From Ixodes scapularis (Eukaryota; Arthropoda; Arachnida; Ixodida; Ixodidae): a DNA stretch of 64,000 nt. A program made the position numbers and the translations under genes. The stretch is from NCBI RefSeq assembly GCF_016920785.2, contig NW_024609881.1:43308710-43372709 (forward strand), written 5' to 3'. Below, in pieces: positions 34,480-45,225 of this stretch (positions within the stretch are counted from its first letter, which is position 1; every line of letters begins with the position of its first letter). The notes under the pieces are model-generated. The model made no database searches. It was given only the letters and a program-made list of their open reading frames with translations, and had not been told where the DNA came from.

Positions 34480-35015
34480 AAACAAAAATTGGCTCCATGT
34501 TTGGTCATTCTGCTGAACGCGTTTAAACACTAAAACTTAGTTTGGGTGGTGCCTAGGGCAGGGTCTTGTAAGAAAATGGATTAAACAGCATCATTGCCTG
34601 TTTTGACGCTGCGCACGTTTTCCGTCAGCACCTCACGGTTTTAAAGCTTTTGCGCTGAATTTTCTAGGTCACCAAGGGAACCGAAGCGCACTTTATTGCC
34701 CTTCTCATTCCTCGTTCCACCCAATCTTTCTACATCACCTGTTTCTGCTCCTGCTTTTCTTGCCCTTTCCAACCCTCTCTACTCTGCGTGCTTTCTCACA
34801 CCACCTGCAACTGCTCCTCCCATTCCTACAACGTGGGTCCGTAGCTCAGTCAGCTACGTAGTCAGCTTTCATGCCGGTGACCCGGGTTTGATTCCTGCCA
34901 ACGGTTGCCGTTTTTTTCGAGATCGTTTAGCAGTTAGGGACTGACCGACCCACACATTTTGTGCTTACGAGCCTTTGAGTTTAATTGGCGCTATAAAGCT
35001 CTCGCTTTGAAACTT
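34480..35015 (+). repeat. tRNA-derived SINE family 1, copy 2 (best copy)
   Basis: It has the long 5' part (TTGGTCATTCTGCTGAAC, GGTGGTGCCTAGGGCAGGGT, TAGGTCACCAAGGGAAC). A tRNA-like block then starts at about 34840: GTCCGTAGCTCAGTCAGCTA (A box) and GACCCGGGTTTGATTCCTGC (B box). The tail is GGCGCTATAAAGCTCTCGC. The internal Pol III boxes are well preserved. Having 350 bp upstream of the tRNA part is unusual and suggests a composite element. Confidence 0.75.
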
Positions 35016-35391
35016 CGAAACCTTTTTGTGATGAGCACCCAAAAGCAGATACAGCAGATCTGATTCCGTGAGGTACCTCCTGTGACTGGCAGTGTCACAG
35101 TATTATAAATACACTACCTAAAAACACTTATGTAAAGAAATATGGATGTATTCCATTTATTAGCTTATTTATAGAGATTCTCTTACGCCCAAATGACGCT
35201 TAGAAATACCCTGTACTTTATGTAGTTTTCCAAATAATATAAGCTATTCAGTAGTTTGTAGCGAGATATGTCTATTTTTAAACTAACCACATGTAGACAT
35301 GCTAAAAATAAAACAATGACGAAGCATCAACAAGTCCAGACAATAGAAAAGCAGCGAAAAGCGTTGTTTTCGGCATCTGAGTAGTACTCAC

Positions 35392-35427
35392 ATAGTTCTC
35401 CAGTCTGGGGTGGTGTGTCCGTCGACC
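35392..35427 (-). CDS. Exon 9: 36-nt linker exon between MAM-C and MAM-D
   Basis: 36 bp, phase 1 in and out, so it can be skipped without changing the frame. Acceptor TTTTCAACGCAG and donor GTGAGT are both strong. It encodes GSTDTPPQTGEL, a Pro/Thr/Ser-rich spacer that may be O-glycosylated. It is supported by splice sites and phase only, since a linker has no family signature. Confidence 0.65.
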
Positions 35428-35857
35428 CTGCGTTGAAAAGAGTAGGTGTTAGAAGTCTGAGCACACTTTGACATGAGCTGCTTTATATGATAATTTATCA
35501 CATTAAAATATGATTATTGTTAGGTTACTAGGGTACAGAATTTTAGCCGTCAAGTTTTGTTCAAGCTTTAAAAAAATGAAGTATGATAGAGAGGCCCTCT
35601 GTAATAATATTCGCACCGATTCATATAGAAAAACTTCAGGACAATGAATCCTCTCATAGGTAAGGTTGGTTCTCGCAGTACCACTTGACAATGTTTGGCT
35701 ACACTGTGAAAACTTGCATCAAATCATGACCGCGAGACCTCTCTACGAAAACATTTTGGGGCGTTTCCAATGAAACGCCAGGCCCCATACTTACTCGGCG
35801 TAAATCATTTGTGCAATCTATTCGGAAAGGTAATACTGTTCTTAAAAGACCACTGAC
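35428..35857 (-). other. Intron between exons 8 and 9
   Basis: 430 bp, the shortest intron. Nothing recognised. Confidence 0.7.
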
Positions 35858-36082
35858 CTGCTTGCTTGCTCGCTAAAGCAATGCGTCCGACAGCGGCCAT
35901 TCCGGCGCTGCCTGAAGCCCTTCTAGTGACTCTCACTCCAATTTGGCTGAACTTTGCGGGTTTCAGCGCCATTTCAAGTGTCTGCCACTGCGCAGCTTCC
36001 TTCAGTGGCACTGTCTGGAGTACCTTGGAAGCACCGGTGTTTTCTTCGTAGGAGAGCTGGCTGAGCTCCATTCCAGTGACAT
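35858..36082 (-). CDS. Exon 8: MAM-C C-terminal half, no C4
   Basis: 225 bp, phase 1 in and out. Acceptor AACGTTTCAG, donor GTCAGT. It reads DVTGMELSQLSYEENTGASK, then AAQWQTLEMAL (Trp strand), then KFSQIGVRVTRRASGSAGM and VGRIALASKQAG (the terminal strand). The 'GxIALDDI...GxC' ending of MAM domains is reduced to GRIALASK, with neither the Asp pair nor C4. The open frame runs on past both splice sites, but those extensions are intron. Confidence 0.88.
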
Positions 36083-37023
36083 CTGAAACGTTAGAAGGTA
36101 CCGTGTTTAACTGGTTCTCCACGGATCCCAGTTTTATGCCAAACAATAATGATTCCGACATGCCCCCCCCCCCCCCCCCCGCCATTTTAGGTTCCGTAGC
36201 TGATACCATGCGCAGGCCCTGATTAAGTATATTTTCTACAAAAATAAACATATTAGAATCGGGAGAGTAGGGTATATAGTAGTTGAGGCCTTTAGCTACA
36301 TCTTCATTTGCAAACCCCCTTAGCATCCTGTGTTCTAGCAGGATAAAACACGTGTGTCTAGATGTAGACCTGACTAAGCATTGCACCCCCAAACTTTCAC
36401 GGCACTGACAGGGTATTTATGCTCGCCAAACTTTTTCATTGTACATGACATATGATGGCCGAAATACCCTGAACACAATCCGCAGCTCAAAATTCGTAGT
36501 CTTTCCGCCCAAAAATCGCCGATCGAGAGGTGACCTGTTTGCGTCCAGTTCACTCTCTTTTTCGTGATCACGTGCCGTTTCTTATGGTTTATACTCAACC
36601 ACCAATGATAATCAAAGTCGGGGGTCATCGAAGGTACACACTCAATACTCAAAACTGACAAAAATATGATACGCTGCTTCATACGCGGCGGACCTAAGTA
36701 CCGATTCTCGCGGGCGGCGGGCCCTTTCTCAATTTTGGCAACATGGAGGACGGACGCCCTACGCCCTATTACGCCCACTACAACATCAACAAGGACCACA
36801 GCTATAAAATCGACAGTGAACATCATTTCCAGTGGTGGGGAGAGCCTATAACGACTATGGCTGTAAAACAGAAAGGTCCGATAGCCGATATAGCATTGCC
36901 CTCTTAGCACGACCAAACCCAAAACACAAAAGGAAGAAAAGGAGACGTAAATGAAAAGAGCATACACCTCGTCTCTGTAAGTGTTCACCCGCTTTCCTGC
37001 GCTCTCGCTCTTCTGCCACTTAC
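36083..37023 (-). other. Intron between exons 7 and 8
   Basis: 941 bp. It contains an 18-C run (36163-36180) and a SINE family 2 fragment at 36685-36875. The long minus-strand frame here reads through the exon 7 donor and is not a gene. Confidence 0.7.
36685..36875 (+). repeat. SINE family 2 fragment
   Basis: It shares CGGACGCCCTA, ACATCAACAAGGA, TCATTTCCAGTGGT and CCTATAACG with 45085-45225 in the same order. Upstream, CTAAGTACCGATTCTCGCG looks like a decayed B box. Confidence 0.6.
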
Positions 37024-37191
37024 CATCACCCAGTCGAAAGTAGTCAAGTACAATGTTGCCAGCTTGGTCCACAGCTGAGAAGATTGGGCTGAACAAAGAG
37101 ACGTTGCTGCCATCCCTCGACGGAGGAAGTCTGGCACTGCTGGTTTCGCTCGTACTCAGGTCCAGGTAGGCAAACGACGCCCATGCATCGT
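37024..37191 (-). CDS. Exon 7: MAM-C middle part, no C3
   Basis: 168 bp, phase 1 in and out. Acceptor TGAAATGTAG, donor GTAAGT. It reads DDAWASFAYLDLSTSETSSA, then RLPPSRDGSNVSLFSPIF, then NIVLDYFRLGDG. The MAM layout is clear, but the C3 position is occupied by Ile or Val in NIVLDYFRLG, where the other domains have C-x-x-F-x-Y. It carries an NVS sequon. Confidence 0.88.
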
Positions 37192-38972
37192 CTACATTTC
37201 AGACAAAGTAGTGAAGAAAAGAATAATAAATATTCAGGAATAGAAATACTACTAAGAAACACTGCACCGCTTAAATGTGTGACTCCGGCAATTTTGTTCT
37301 TTTCAGCTCTCCCCACTAACTGTATTTCTTTTTTAAATCAGCGGCTTTTACGCTTTCCGGTATGTTGTTTAGTATCATGAAATTCGGAATAGTTCATGTA
37401 AAGCCGGCAAGCTAAAATTACTTCGAAACCACCATTTAAAAATAACTGCGCTTTGGAGTCCCGTGACATCAGTGGAAGGCAGGCTCACAGGTCCAGCAGC
37501 ACAGTGTATTAATGAATTTTGCTGAGTTGTATTAACAAACGAATTGATAACTACTCCAGAGGGTAAACTTTGTAAGCAATAGTCCTAGCTGAATTGGATT
37601 TGGAGGGAATATTCAAAACTGGGATAGAGAGTAACATGCAAAGTTCTATGTTTATAAGTCCATCCTTCAAAGTGTTAGGTAAAAGTGCATAAAATAAACA
37701 CAGTGCTTCCTGAGAAAATATCATGGGCAGTTGTTTTGGTGAAATATACAGTATAACACACGTGTGACACGGCTATGACAACGAGATTACAGACTTTAGG
37801 TACCGTTTTTAATGAAAGAAACCTTGTAAAAAAAGTGTATTATACATGCATTCGTTTGAAGATACTGCAGCCTTTTATGTAAAAAGACCATGAAACTGCA
37901 GAGACTAGTACATTCACAGCGGCGCTCCTTACAAAATTTCAGTACCTAATCTTTTGAGAATTGGCTCCACAGACCAATTGATTAGCAAATGACAGTGTTT
38001 CGGAACAAAGGCTTGATGCCAAAATCTGAAACACAGATAAACGCGTTTGACAGCTCAGAAAGGAGCATTATAGATAGTGTTGGCATCTCGGAAATATCTT
38101 TCTGCTGAAAGATATGTTTGTTACAGGAGTGCAAGTTTGTTACAGCATCCATCAGAAAAGTGACTTTAAAAAAATTGCTATTTTAAGGTTCTTTAACGCT
38201 TGTTTTTGAAACCTGGCAATACTCTCCTAAGATTCAAACATGTGTAATTCAGGTTTCAAAGAGGAGTACCGTATTTTCCGCACTCCTGTTAACTTTTACA
38301 ATCATGCCGACTATAAAAAAATGTGTTTGTTTAAGATTCTTCATTATGACAAGAAGTAATTATCACAAAATGTAATGAATGTTTGGGATGGCAGATTTTG
38401 TAAAAGATGACTCCTCTATGAGACAAGCTTCCGCGTGAGCTAATGAAGCAGGCATTCTTCCAGGGGTACGAGGACTCTGCAGTGGGTGAGGTCCATGGTA
38501 CAACGAATATAATACTAATAAAGACCTCTCACTTTTTTAACGCTTTACTCAAATTTAAGCAAGTTTAGCAAGTATCTGATTGACACAAGTGACCCAATAA
38601 TCAAAAAGCAACAAACGGGCTTTCGGTGTCGCCTTATGTGAAACATTTTCATTTTCATGCGCATTATGAACCCTTATTAGAATAAATGTGTTGCGCGCCA
38701 CTGCGCGAAGCACGTTGAAATTCCGAGGCTGGCAGTCGTCCTTCATTGGATGAATTTTTCACCTAGAGGGATTCAGTAACGCCGTACTACGGCAGACCCA
38801 CCACACGCTGCCCAGACATTAAACGTCTAGTATTTCGATTTGCATTGTACTGAACGAGAGAGGTCGTCGCCAGCAACCATTTACTTGTTCGTTCAACTTA
38901 GAATCTCGACGAGTACACACCAAAAGCTCCCGAAATAAGCCCGCATCAGCCGCAATAAAAAATAACCCTCAC
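37192..38972 (-). other. Intron between exons 6 and 7
   Basis: 1.8 kb of AT-rich sequence; nothing recognised. Confidence 0.6.
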
Positions 38973-39201
38973 CAGATGTCGCTCTCGGAGGCAACCGGGG
39001 CACTCGATTGGGCCTCTCCACGCGGCCCGTGCCTACCAGCCACATCAACTCGTTGCTTAAATCGTTTACGTAGCCGCACAGGTCGTCTTGAAAGTCGCAC
39101 TCCACCAGGGGTCTGCAAGGACGAGGGTGAACTGCCACGTCGTCAAGCTTCAGGCTAGTGTCCCCGAAGCGTGCCTGAGTCACGTTTCCTCGGAAAATCA
39201 C
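38973..39201 (-). CDS. Exon 6: end of MAM-B fused to start of MAM-C
   Basis: 229 bp, phase 0 in, phase 1 out. Acceptor CTCGTTTCAG, donor GTGAGG. The first part reads VIFRGNVTQARFGDTSLKLD, then DVAVHPRPC (C4 of MAM-B with the LDDV motif intact). After five residues MAM-C begins: ECDFQDDLCGYVNDL (C1 and C2, with Tyr in place of the usual Trp). It continues LMWLVGTGRVERPNRVPRL to ATSG. At the other joints an intron separates the two domains; here it is missing, so the exon spans both domains. Confidence 0.92.
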
Positions 39202-39229
39202 CTGAAACGAGGTTTCAAGACGGACGTCA

Positions 39230-39660
39230 ATATGTAGCGCCAAACAGCGTGTGACATCACAATGTCTTGTGACCCATGCTGCGAAGATCTGGTGTCGCGT
39301 GACAATACGATGCCATAGGCGTTAATATATCTGGTGACATTGGCTGTCAATTCGAAGTGTAATGCGATCTCTTGTAGCATGACCATGTCGCACAACAGCA
39401 AGTCACGAGACCTCGCAGTGTGAAGTCGCGTCTCGTGACATTGTGGTGGCACCAATGTTATTATGTCTACTAACGTTGGGTGTCGAAATGTAGCGTATCA
39501 TGACTTTGCATGATGTCACGATGTCACGTCGCGTGATGTTATGATGTCGCATGACTCGCAGTGCGGGGCCGTGGTGTCGTTACAGTGTTAACATCATTAG
39601 AACCAGTGTCAGGTCGTGGTAACATGACCTCGCCTCATGTGATCACGTCGCGAGCACGAT
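39230..39660. repeat. Degenerate GTCACGTGAC-family satellite
   Basis: Spaced words such as TGTGACATCACAATG, CTTGTGACC, GCGTGACAATACG and ATGTCACGTCGCGTGAT. It is the same word family as 9290-9410, 49010-49180, 49740-50640 and 53895-54015. Confidence 0.65.
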
Positions 39661-40003
39661 GCGTTAAGGTGTTGCGAATCTTGGACATGCAATGAATAGC
39701 AGATGGCATGTGGGACCCCTAAAGGATGCAAAGTGGGTTTCTTGCTACAAGGGTGCCCGAAGATGGTGCACTTATCAGTTGAAAATATCGAATATCTCAC
39801 ATTAGACTAAATAAAGCAATAAAAAGCTCTCTGCCTAAGAATTAACGTTCAGCTAAGTATTTTTATTGCTAAATAATCAACTTGCATTGTGGCTCATTGT
39901 GGCGTTATGTACAAAGAAAAAAACGGATGGAAAAAAAAGAAATAAAATTTGCGTACATTTTATGAACAAAAAGTAAGGGCGCAATCGAGCTGGTGTACAT
40001 TGC

Positions 40004-41389
40004 ACATGGTTGAAAAAACCCCGAGACTGCGGGTAAACGACACAACACTAAAAAGTTTCTAACACAGCTGAAATTTTTATTTTCCAAACCTGGTTATATA
40101 GGCACTTCGATACAAAAGAAAAAAAAAAAGAGGAGAGGGTGAGAACCCCAAGGAATGCCACTTTCCACCAACGTAACCTCTGACTAAACAACAAGGACAA
40201 CAGACTCTGCGTCACGCACTTCTCTTATCTTTGACCTCCCGCTTCCCGACCGCCAAACACACTGGTAACACCAAGCCCAGTAACACATATACAAAAAAGA
40301 AAAAGAAAAGAACGACCCATCGTCCCTTCTACCCGAAAACCGACAGACATAAACCTTGAAGGTCAGAACTTTTCACAGCCTGAGAAAACGCCACAGTTCA
40401 TTGTCCAACCCAAACGACGGCTTATTAACTGCATTCCCGTGTCCTAATATCGTTAATGACTCTTTTATCAACCGCTTATGATCATCTTTTTCCCGCAACT
40501 CTACTGAAGTTAGATGCCACAACGGTGCACAGTTCCTAGATTCGATAACATGTTTTGACACTTCGGAATACGGGTCTTTTTTCATTATACAACGTTTGTG
40601 TTCCATCATGCGCTCATTTATACAACGTTTAGTCTGTCCAATATAACAGAGGCCACAATCAAAGGGTATCTTGTAAACGACACCCACGAACATTCTACAT
40701 CCTTTTCTCTGTGTTTTATCGTGCAACCTGAAACAGTTGAGGCAAAAGGGGTCAAACGGCTTAATCTATAATCTGTAGAAAAGGCAGTGCCGATATTAAA
40801 CCTGCTGGCTAACGCTTTGATGTTGTGCGAAATTTTATGAAAATAGTGAAGGATTGCTCGCTTTGAAGGTCTAGGATTTTTCTGAATTGACTTCTTTGGA
40901 CATATCATATACATCAACTGCCTTAAAATATGTTCCTGTGGATATCCAGCAACCTCGAAACGTTCTGTCAGTCGACGAATAGAAGAGCCAATAAAATGTG
41001 AGCATGACTTCTGTACTGTTGAATTGACGAGATTCCGAATTATTCCCAGTTTGACATGTTTAGAATGGCAGCTATTGAAAGGAAGAAGAGGTTTTGCTGC
41101 GAACTTTTTGTACTCCCAACAAAAGCCTGAACTATTCCTAAGTTGAATATCGAGATACTGTAAACGGTCGTCATTCGGTCTCTCTAGCGAAAACTTTATT
41201 TCGGGGGCTGCTTCGAACACTACTTTCTCCAAAGAATCCGCCAAGGAGCCATCTGTCGAACAAACCAAGATATCGTCTACGTACCTCCTCACCAGAATTT
41301 CCTTAGGGGATCTATGTCTAAAAGACTCTAGAAGACGCAGATCTAGGTCTCTTAGATAAATATCCGGGAGAGTTGGGGCTACCGCCGAA
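40004..41389 (-). mobile_element. Penelope-like element, left copy of a palindrome
   Basis: This arm is the inverted copy of 41421-42808, with only scattered differences. It is read leftward: C-terminal part of the RT, then a GIY-YIG endonuclease, then a 3' region ending CAGTCTCGGGGTTTTTTCAA and CCATGTGCAATG. It lacks the N-terminal part of the RT and starts at exactly the same point as the right copy. A one-base deletion near 40686 breaks the frame between RT and endonuclease. Confidence 0.9.
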
Positions 41390-41403
41390 GTTACATTCAG
41401 CAA
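40373..41403 (-). pseudogene. Same Penelope-like protein, frameshifted
   Basis: The RT part (41403 to about 40690) has RRYVDDILVCSTDG. The endonuclease part, in another frame (about 40700-40373), has GVVYKIPFDCGLCYIGQTKR and INERMMEHKRC. One base present in the right copy is missing at about 40686, inside the junction between the RT linker and GIY-YIG. Amino-acid differences from the right copy are few. Confidence 0.88.
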
Positions 41404-41409
41404 CAGGGA

Positions 41410-42435
41410 GTGTGTATTGGTTCGGCGGTAGCCCCAACTCTCTCGGATATTTATCTAAGAGACCTAGATCTGCGTCTTCTGGAGTCTTTTAGACATAGAT
41501 CCCCTAAGGAAATTCTGGTGAGGAGGTACGTAGACGATATCTTGGTTTGTTCGACAGATGGCTCCTTGGCGGATTCTTTGGAGAAAGTAGCGTTCGAAGC
41601 AGCCCCCGAATTAAAGTTTTCGCTAGAGAGACCGAATGACGACCGTTTACAGTATCTCGATATTCAACTTAGGAATAGTTCAGGCCTTTGTTGGGAGTAC
41701 GGAAAGTTCGCAGCAAAACCTCTTCTTCCTTTCAATAGCTGCCATTCTAAACATGTCAAACTGGGAATAATTCGGAATCTCGTCAATTCAACAGTACAGA
41801 AGTCATGCTCACATTTTATTGGCTCTTCTCTTCGTCGACTGACAGAACGTTTCGAGGTTGCTGGACATCCACAGGAACATATTTTAAGGCAGTTGATGTA
41901 TATGATATGTCCAAAGAAGTCAATTCGGAAAAATCCTAGACCTTCAAAGCGAGTAGTCCTTCCATATTTTCATAAAATTTCGCACAACATCAAAGCGTTA
42001 GCCAGCAGGTTTAATATTGGCACTGCCTTTTCTACAGATTATAGATTAAGCCGTTTGACCCCTTTTGCCTCAACTGTTTCAGGTTGCACGATAAAACACA
42101 GAGAAAAGGATGTAGAATGTTCGTTGGGTGTCGTTTACAAGATACCCTTTGATTGTGGCCTCTGTTATATTGGACAGACTAAACGTTGTATAAATGAGCC
42201 CATGATGGAACACAAACGTTGTATAATGAAAAAAGACCCGTACTCCGAAGTGTCAAAACATGTTATCGAATGTAGAAACTGCGTACCGTTGTGGCATCTA
42301 ACTTCAGTAGAGTTGCGGGAAAAAGATGATCATAAACGGTTGATAAAAGAGTCATTAATGATATTAGGTCACGGGAATGCAGTTAATAAGCCGTCGTTTG
42401 GGTTGGACGAACTGCGGCGTTTTCTTAGGCTGTGA
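41410..42435 (+). pseudogene. 5'-truncated Penelope-like RT plus GIY-YIG endonuclease, frame open
   Basis: The frame begins SAVAPTLSDIYLRDLDLRLL, then RRYVDDILVCSTDG (YVDD catalytic motif), then LQYLDIQLRNSSG, then a linker. The endonuclease follows: GVVYKIPFDCGLCYIGQTKR, with the two hallmark motifs (V-Y and Y-I-G) and CINEPMMEHKRC. It ends ELRRFLRL at a stop. The RT fingers and upstream palm motifs are absent, so about half of a normal Penelope protein remains. The ATG at 41410 lies in the spacer and is probably fortuitous. Confidence 0.9.
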
Positions 42436-42808
42436 AAAGTTCTGACCTTCAAGGTTTATGTCTGTCGGTTTTCGGGTAGAAGGGACATTGGGTCGTTCTT
42501 TTCTTTTTCTTTTCTTTTTTGTATATGTGTTACTGGGCTTGGTGTTACCAGTGTGTTTGGCGGTCGGGAAGCGGGGGGTCAAAGATAAGAGAAGTGCGTG
42601 ACGCAGAGTCTGTTGTCCTTGTTGTTTAGTCAGAAGTTACGTTGGTGGAAAGTGGCATTCCTTGGGGTTCTCACCCTCTCCCCCTTTTTTTTTCTCTTGT
42701 ATCGAAGTGCCTATATAACCAGGTTTGGAAAATAAAAATTTCAGCTGTGTTAGAGACTTTTTAGTGTTGTGTCGTTTACCCGCAGTCTCGGGGTTTTTTC
42801 AACCATGT
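41421..42808 (+). mobile_element. Penelope-like element, right copy of a palindrome
   Basis: Mirror image of 40004-41389 across a 31-bp spacer (41390-41420). The coding part is open to the stop at 42435. After it comes a 3' region with TATATAACCAGGTTTGGAAA and the end CAGTCTCGGGGTTTTTTCAA, then CCATGT. The 5' ends of the two copies face each other (head to head). Confidence 0.9.
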
Positions 42809-43128
42809 ACATTTTATCTACTACAACTTCTCAAAATGAATGCTACAAAGGCCCGCCAGATCATTTTATGGTTACATGCAAACTAGATTACGTTAACACA
42901 AAATTTAATCCTAATTTTTTTCTTAAATTAACTCATCCTTTCATACTTTTATTAAAAAGTGTAAACTGAAATAAACCTAAAAAATCTGGTAAAAACACAT
43001 TTTTTCATAATCCCCTCAAAAGGTCACTGTGTCATTGGGTGATTATTTTATGTTGACAAAGTTGCAGCACAACAAACATCACATGCAGAATTCCTTGCAG
43101 AAGCAATAGATGATTCGACTCCTCTTAC

Positions 43129-43209
43129 CTGAAACTTCTTCTCGTGAACGATGGGAACACGTGATAACATCCAATCGTCTTTGGGATACGGTGGTTGTGT
43201 CCAAAGCAC
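43129..43209 (-). CDS. Exon 5: MAM-B, Trp strand
   Basis: 81 bp (27 codons), phase 0 at both ends. Acceptor GTACCACAG, donor GTAAGA. It reads VLWTQPPYPKDDWMLSRVPI and continues VHEKKFQ. It matches the MAM 'lW.......W....v.i......f.' segment. The short length and the phases, which match both neighbours, support it. Confidence 0.87.
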
Positions 43210-44482
43210 CTGTGGTACAAACGGCAACGACATCTATATTATGACCAACCGACTATGCGATCTTGCTATATATGAAGACATGCGTTTGTACTTAGTGGAA
43301 TGCATATACTGCACTTACAATGCATATGCATATTGTAAGTGCAAGATGCTTGTCTTTTCGGTTGAGGGAAGGAATGTTGTTAAATCATGAACCTCAACTA
43401 TTGTTTGCAATTATTCTCAAGGCCAATATGCACTTAACTGGATGTTATATTGTTGTATACTAATCCCCTGAAAACTGCATGAACAAGGTTCTACTGTACA
43501 TGAATAGATATATGGAAATAAGTTGCATTGAACTTGTTTAGTGCAATTTCAGAGTACAACTCTGAACTCAATGGTGGTTCAGAATTACCAACACTCATAG
43601 TGAACGTGTCAGTTCCATGCACACTAACCCACACTGAGCTCATGTTTAACTTCTGAGTTCTATGTACTCTGATCAAACTGAACTCCAATTAAACTTAAGT
43701 CATACTACAGTGCTATGCACACAAACTTCCACAGAACCCCTACTGAACTTGTGAGTTCCATATACTCTGATCTCACATTAAACTCATATTGAACTTTGAC
43801 CAGGGGAATTTCATGTACTTAGATTTCCCACTGAACATCTCAGTCCAGCAGAGGGCACTAAACTCACCTTGAACTTGTGAGTTTAGTGAGAGTTCAGAGT
43901 ACATTAAACTCGCAAGTTCAGAGTCGCCGTTAGACAATTTGCGTTCGATTCTCACTTACGTCTGTATTTAAAATGGTTAGAATTGCAATTGCGTGTATTT
44001 TTGTGATACGTACTAAGTAATAAACACAGAGTCCCCTCAGTTGACCAAAGGGACACTGTAATGGTAAAGCTATCTCTACAGAAAAAAAAAACAGTATAAC
44101 TTTCGACTACCTGGTTTATGGAACTGAAAATCTGTTTCTAGAAACTCAAAATCCAGAACGCAGACATATGAATAATTTCTTAAAACCTGAAATCCGTATA
44201 GAATCCAGATAGATTTCAAGTTCCATATTCCAGGTAGCGTAAAGTTATACCGGAGTTTTCGGTAGGGATCCCCTCTAGAGCAAACACATAAGCCCGCCAC
44301 TTCAGGTTTGACCTTAATTCACCTTTTGTATAAATAATAAAACGTTTATTTCCCAAGAAAAAACAGAACGGAACACAAGAGAAAAAGCTGTTTCATAAAG
44401 TTTCGCATGCTCAGAGCACGGTCCAAAGGGGTGAACAAAAGTGTGCACACAATTAAACCTTTGTTTTTGCTACAGCTCTTAC
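43210..44482 (-). other. Intron between exons 4 and 5
   Basis: 1.3 kb. 43500-43930 is a degenerate repeat of TGAACTTGTGAGTT and its complement. An imperfect palindrome GCACTTACAATGCATATGCA lies at 43311-43342. Confidence 0.65.
43500..43930. repeat. Degenerate TGAACTTGTGAGTT minisatellite
   Basis: Many diverged copies of TTGAACTTGTGAGTT, GAGTTC.GAGTAC and AACTCAC words at irregular spacing on both strands. Confidence 0.65.
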
Positions 44483-44655
44483 CTGTGACTGTTTGCTGCC
44501 TTCGGGCAGTATGTCCACTTGAAGCGCCCCCACCGAGAGACTGGCCCTGCGATACCAAAACTCGAGACACTGCGGCTCAGGCTTCCCCTCCAACACGGGG
44601 CTTGTCACTGGGAAGCTCTTCATAACCGCATGCGCCGGTAACGCCAGAAAGTACA
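44483..44655 (-). CDS. Exon 4: MAM-B, C3 block
   Basis: 173 bp, phase 1 in, phase 0 out. Acceptor TTGTTGTTGCAG, donor GTAAGA. It reads MYFLALPAHAVMKSFPVTSP, then PQCLEFWYRRASLSVGALQV. This is the 'yl..........a.L.SP......C.l.FwY...g...g.L.V' segment of MAM domains. It ends PEGSKQSQ at a phase 0 boundary, whereas the comparable exons of MAM-D and MAM-E end in phase 2. Confidence 0.9.
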
Positions 44656-45014
44656 CTGCAACAACAACAAAAAAGAACAGTCTCGCGTCAATCCACAGTA
44701 CCTACAGTACGGTCACTGCGATAGCTGGAACACCTCACAGCAAGGACGTTGGGCATCGGCGTCGAGTTTCTGGACCAAGGGGCGCGTGAAAAAAAAAGCT
44801 TGCGGAACAAAATGGATATTTGGTCAATTTGTGCCGAATGCTTTTATTTCTTCTTTCGTTCCGGAGCACATGAACCAACGTGTCTCGGCAATAGCTATTG
44901 GTACTGATAGTGCTACAACTGCATTTTGTTATCGGTTATATTTGTTTTTTCCAGAGAGCGCGTGGAGTGGGCACGGGATTCTGCATAAAACCCCACATAT
45001 AAGACGGGTGTTAA

Positions 45015-45225
45015 CAGTGTGGCGTAGCTCTCTACTAACGCATCCGCTTCGCACGGAGCGGACTTAGGTTCGATTCGATTCCCGCAAGCGGGGCGCGAAC
45101 TTTTTCGCATACTCGGCAGCATCGGCGACGGACGCCCTAAATGGCCAACTAGAACGTCAACAACTTCAACAAGGAATGTCGTTTCCAGTGGTCGGATGAG
45201 CCCTATAACGGCTATTGCTCTAAAA
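45015..45225 (+). repeat. tRNA-derived SINE family 2, better copy
   Basis: GTGGCGTAGCTCTCTACTAA (A box) and ACTTAGGTTCGATTCGATTC (B box, with a small duplication) form a tRNA-like head. CATACTCGGCAGCATCGGCG, CGGACGCCCTAAATGGCC and TCGTTTCCAGTGGTCGGATG follow. The last blocks recur at 36.7-36.9 kb. Confidence 0.65.

Larger units (their letters stand above)
32393..35391 (-). other. Intron between exons 9 and 10
   Basis: 3.0 kb, with hairpin-ended copy B (33590-34278) and SINE copy 2 (34480-35015). The 32.4-33.5 kb part is AT-rich and unrecognised. Confidence 0.6.
39202..43128 (-). other. Intron between exons 5 and 6
   Basis: 3.9 kb, mostly the Penelope-like palindrome (40004-42808), plus a GTGACATCA-type degenerate repeat at 39230-39660. 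Confidence 0.7.

Noticed and set aside
36374..37096. 240-codon minus-strand open frame
   Set aside because: Only its first part (to 37024) is exon 7. The rest reads through a strong GTAAGT donor into an intron with a SINE fragment and has no domain character.
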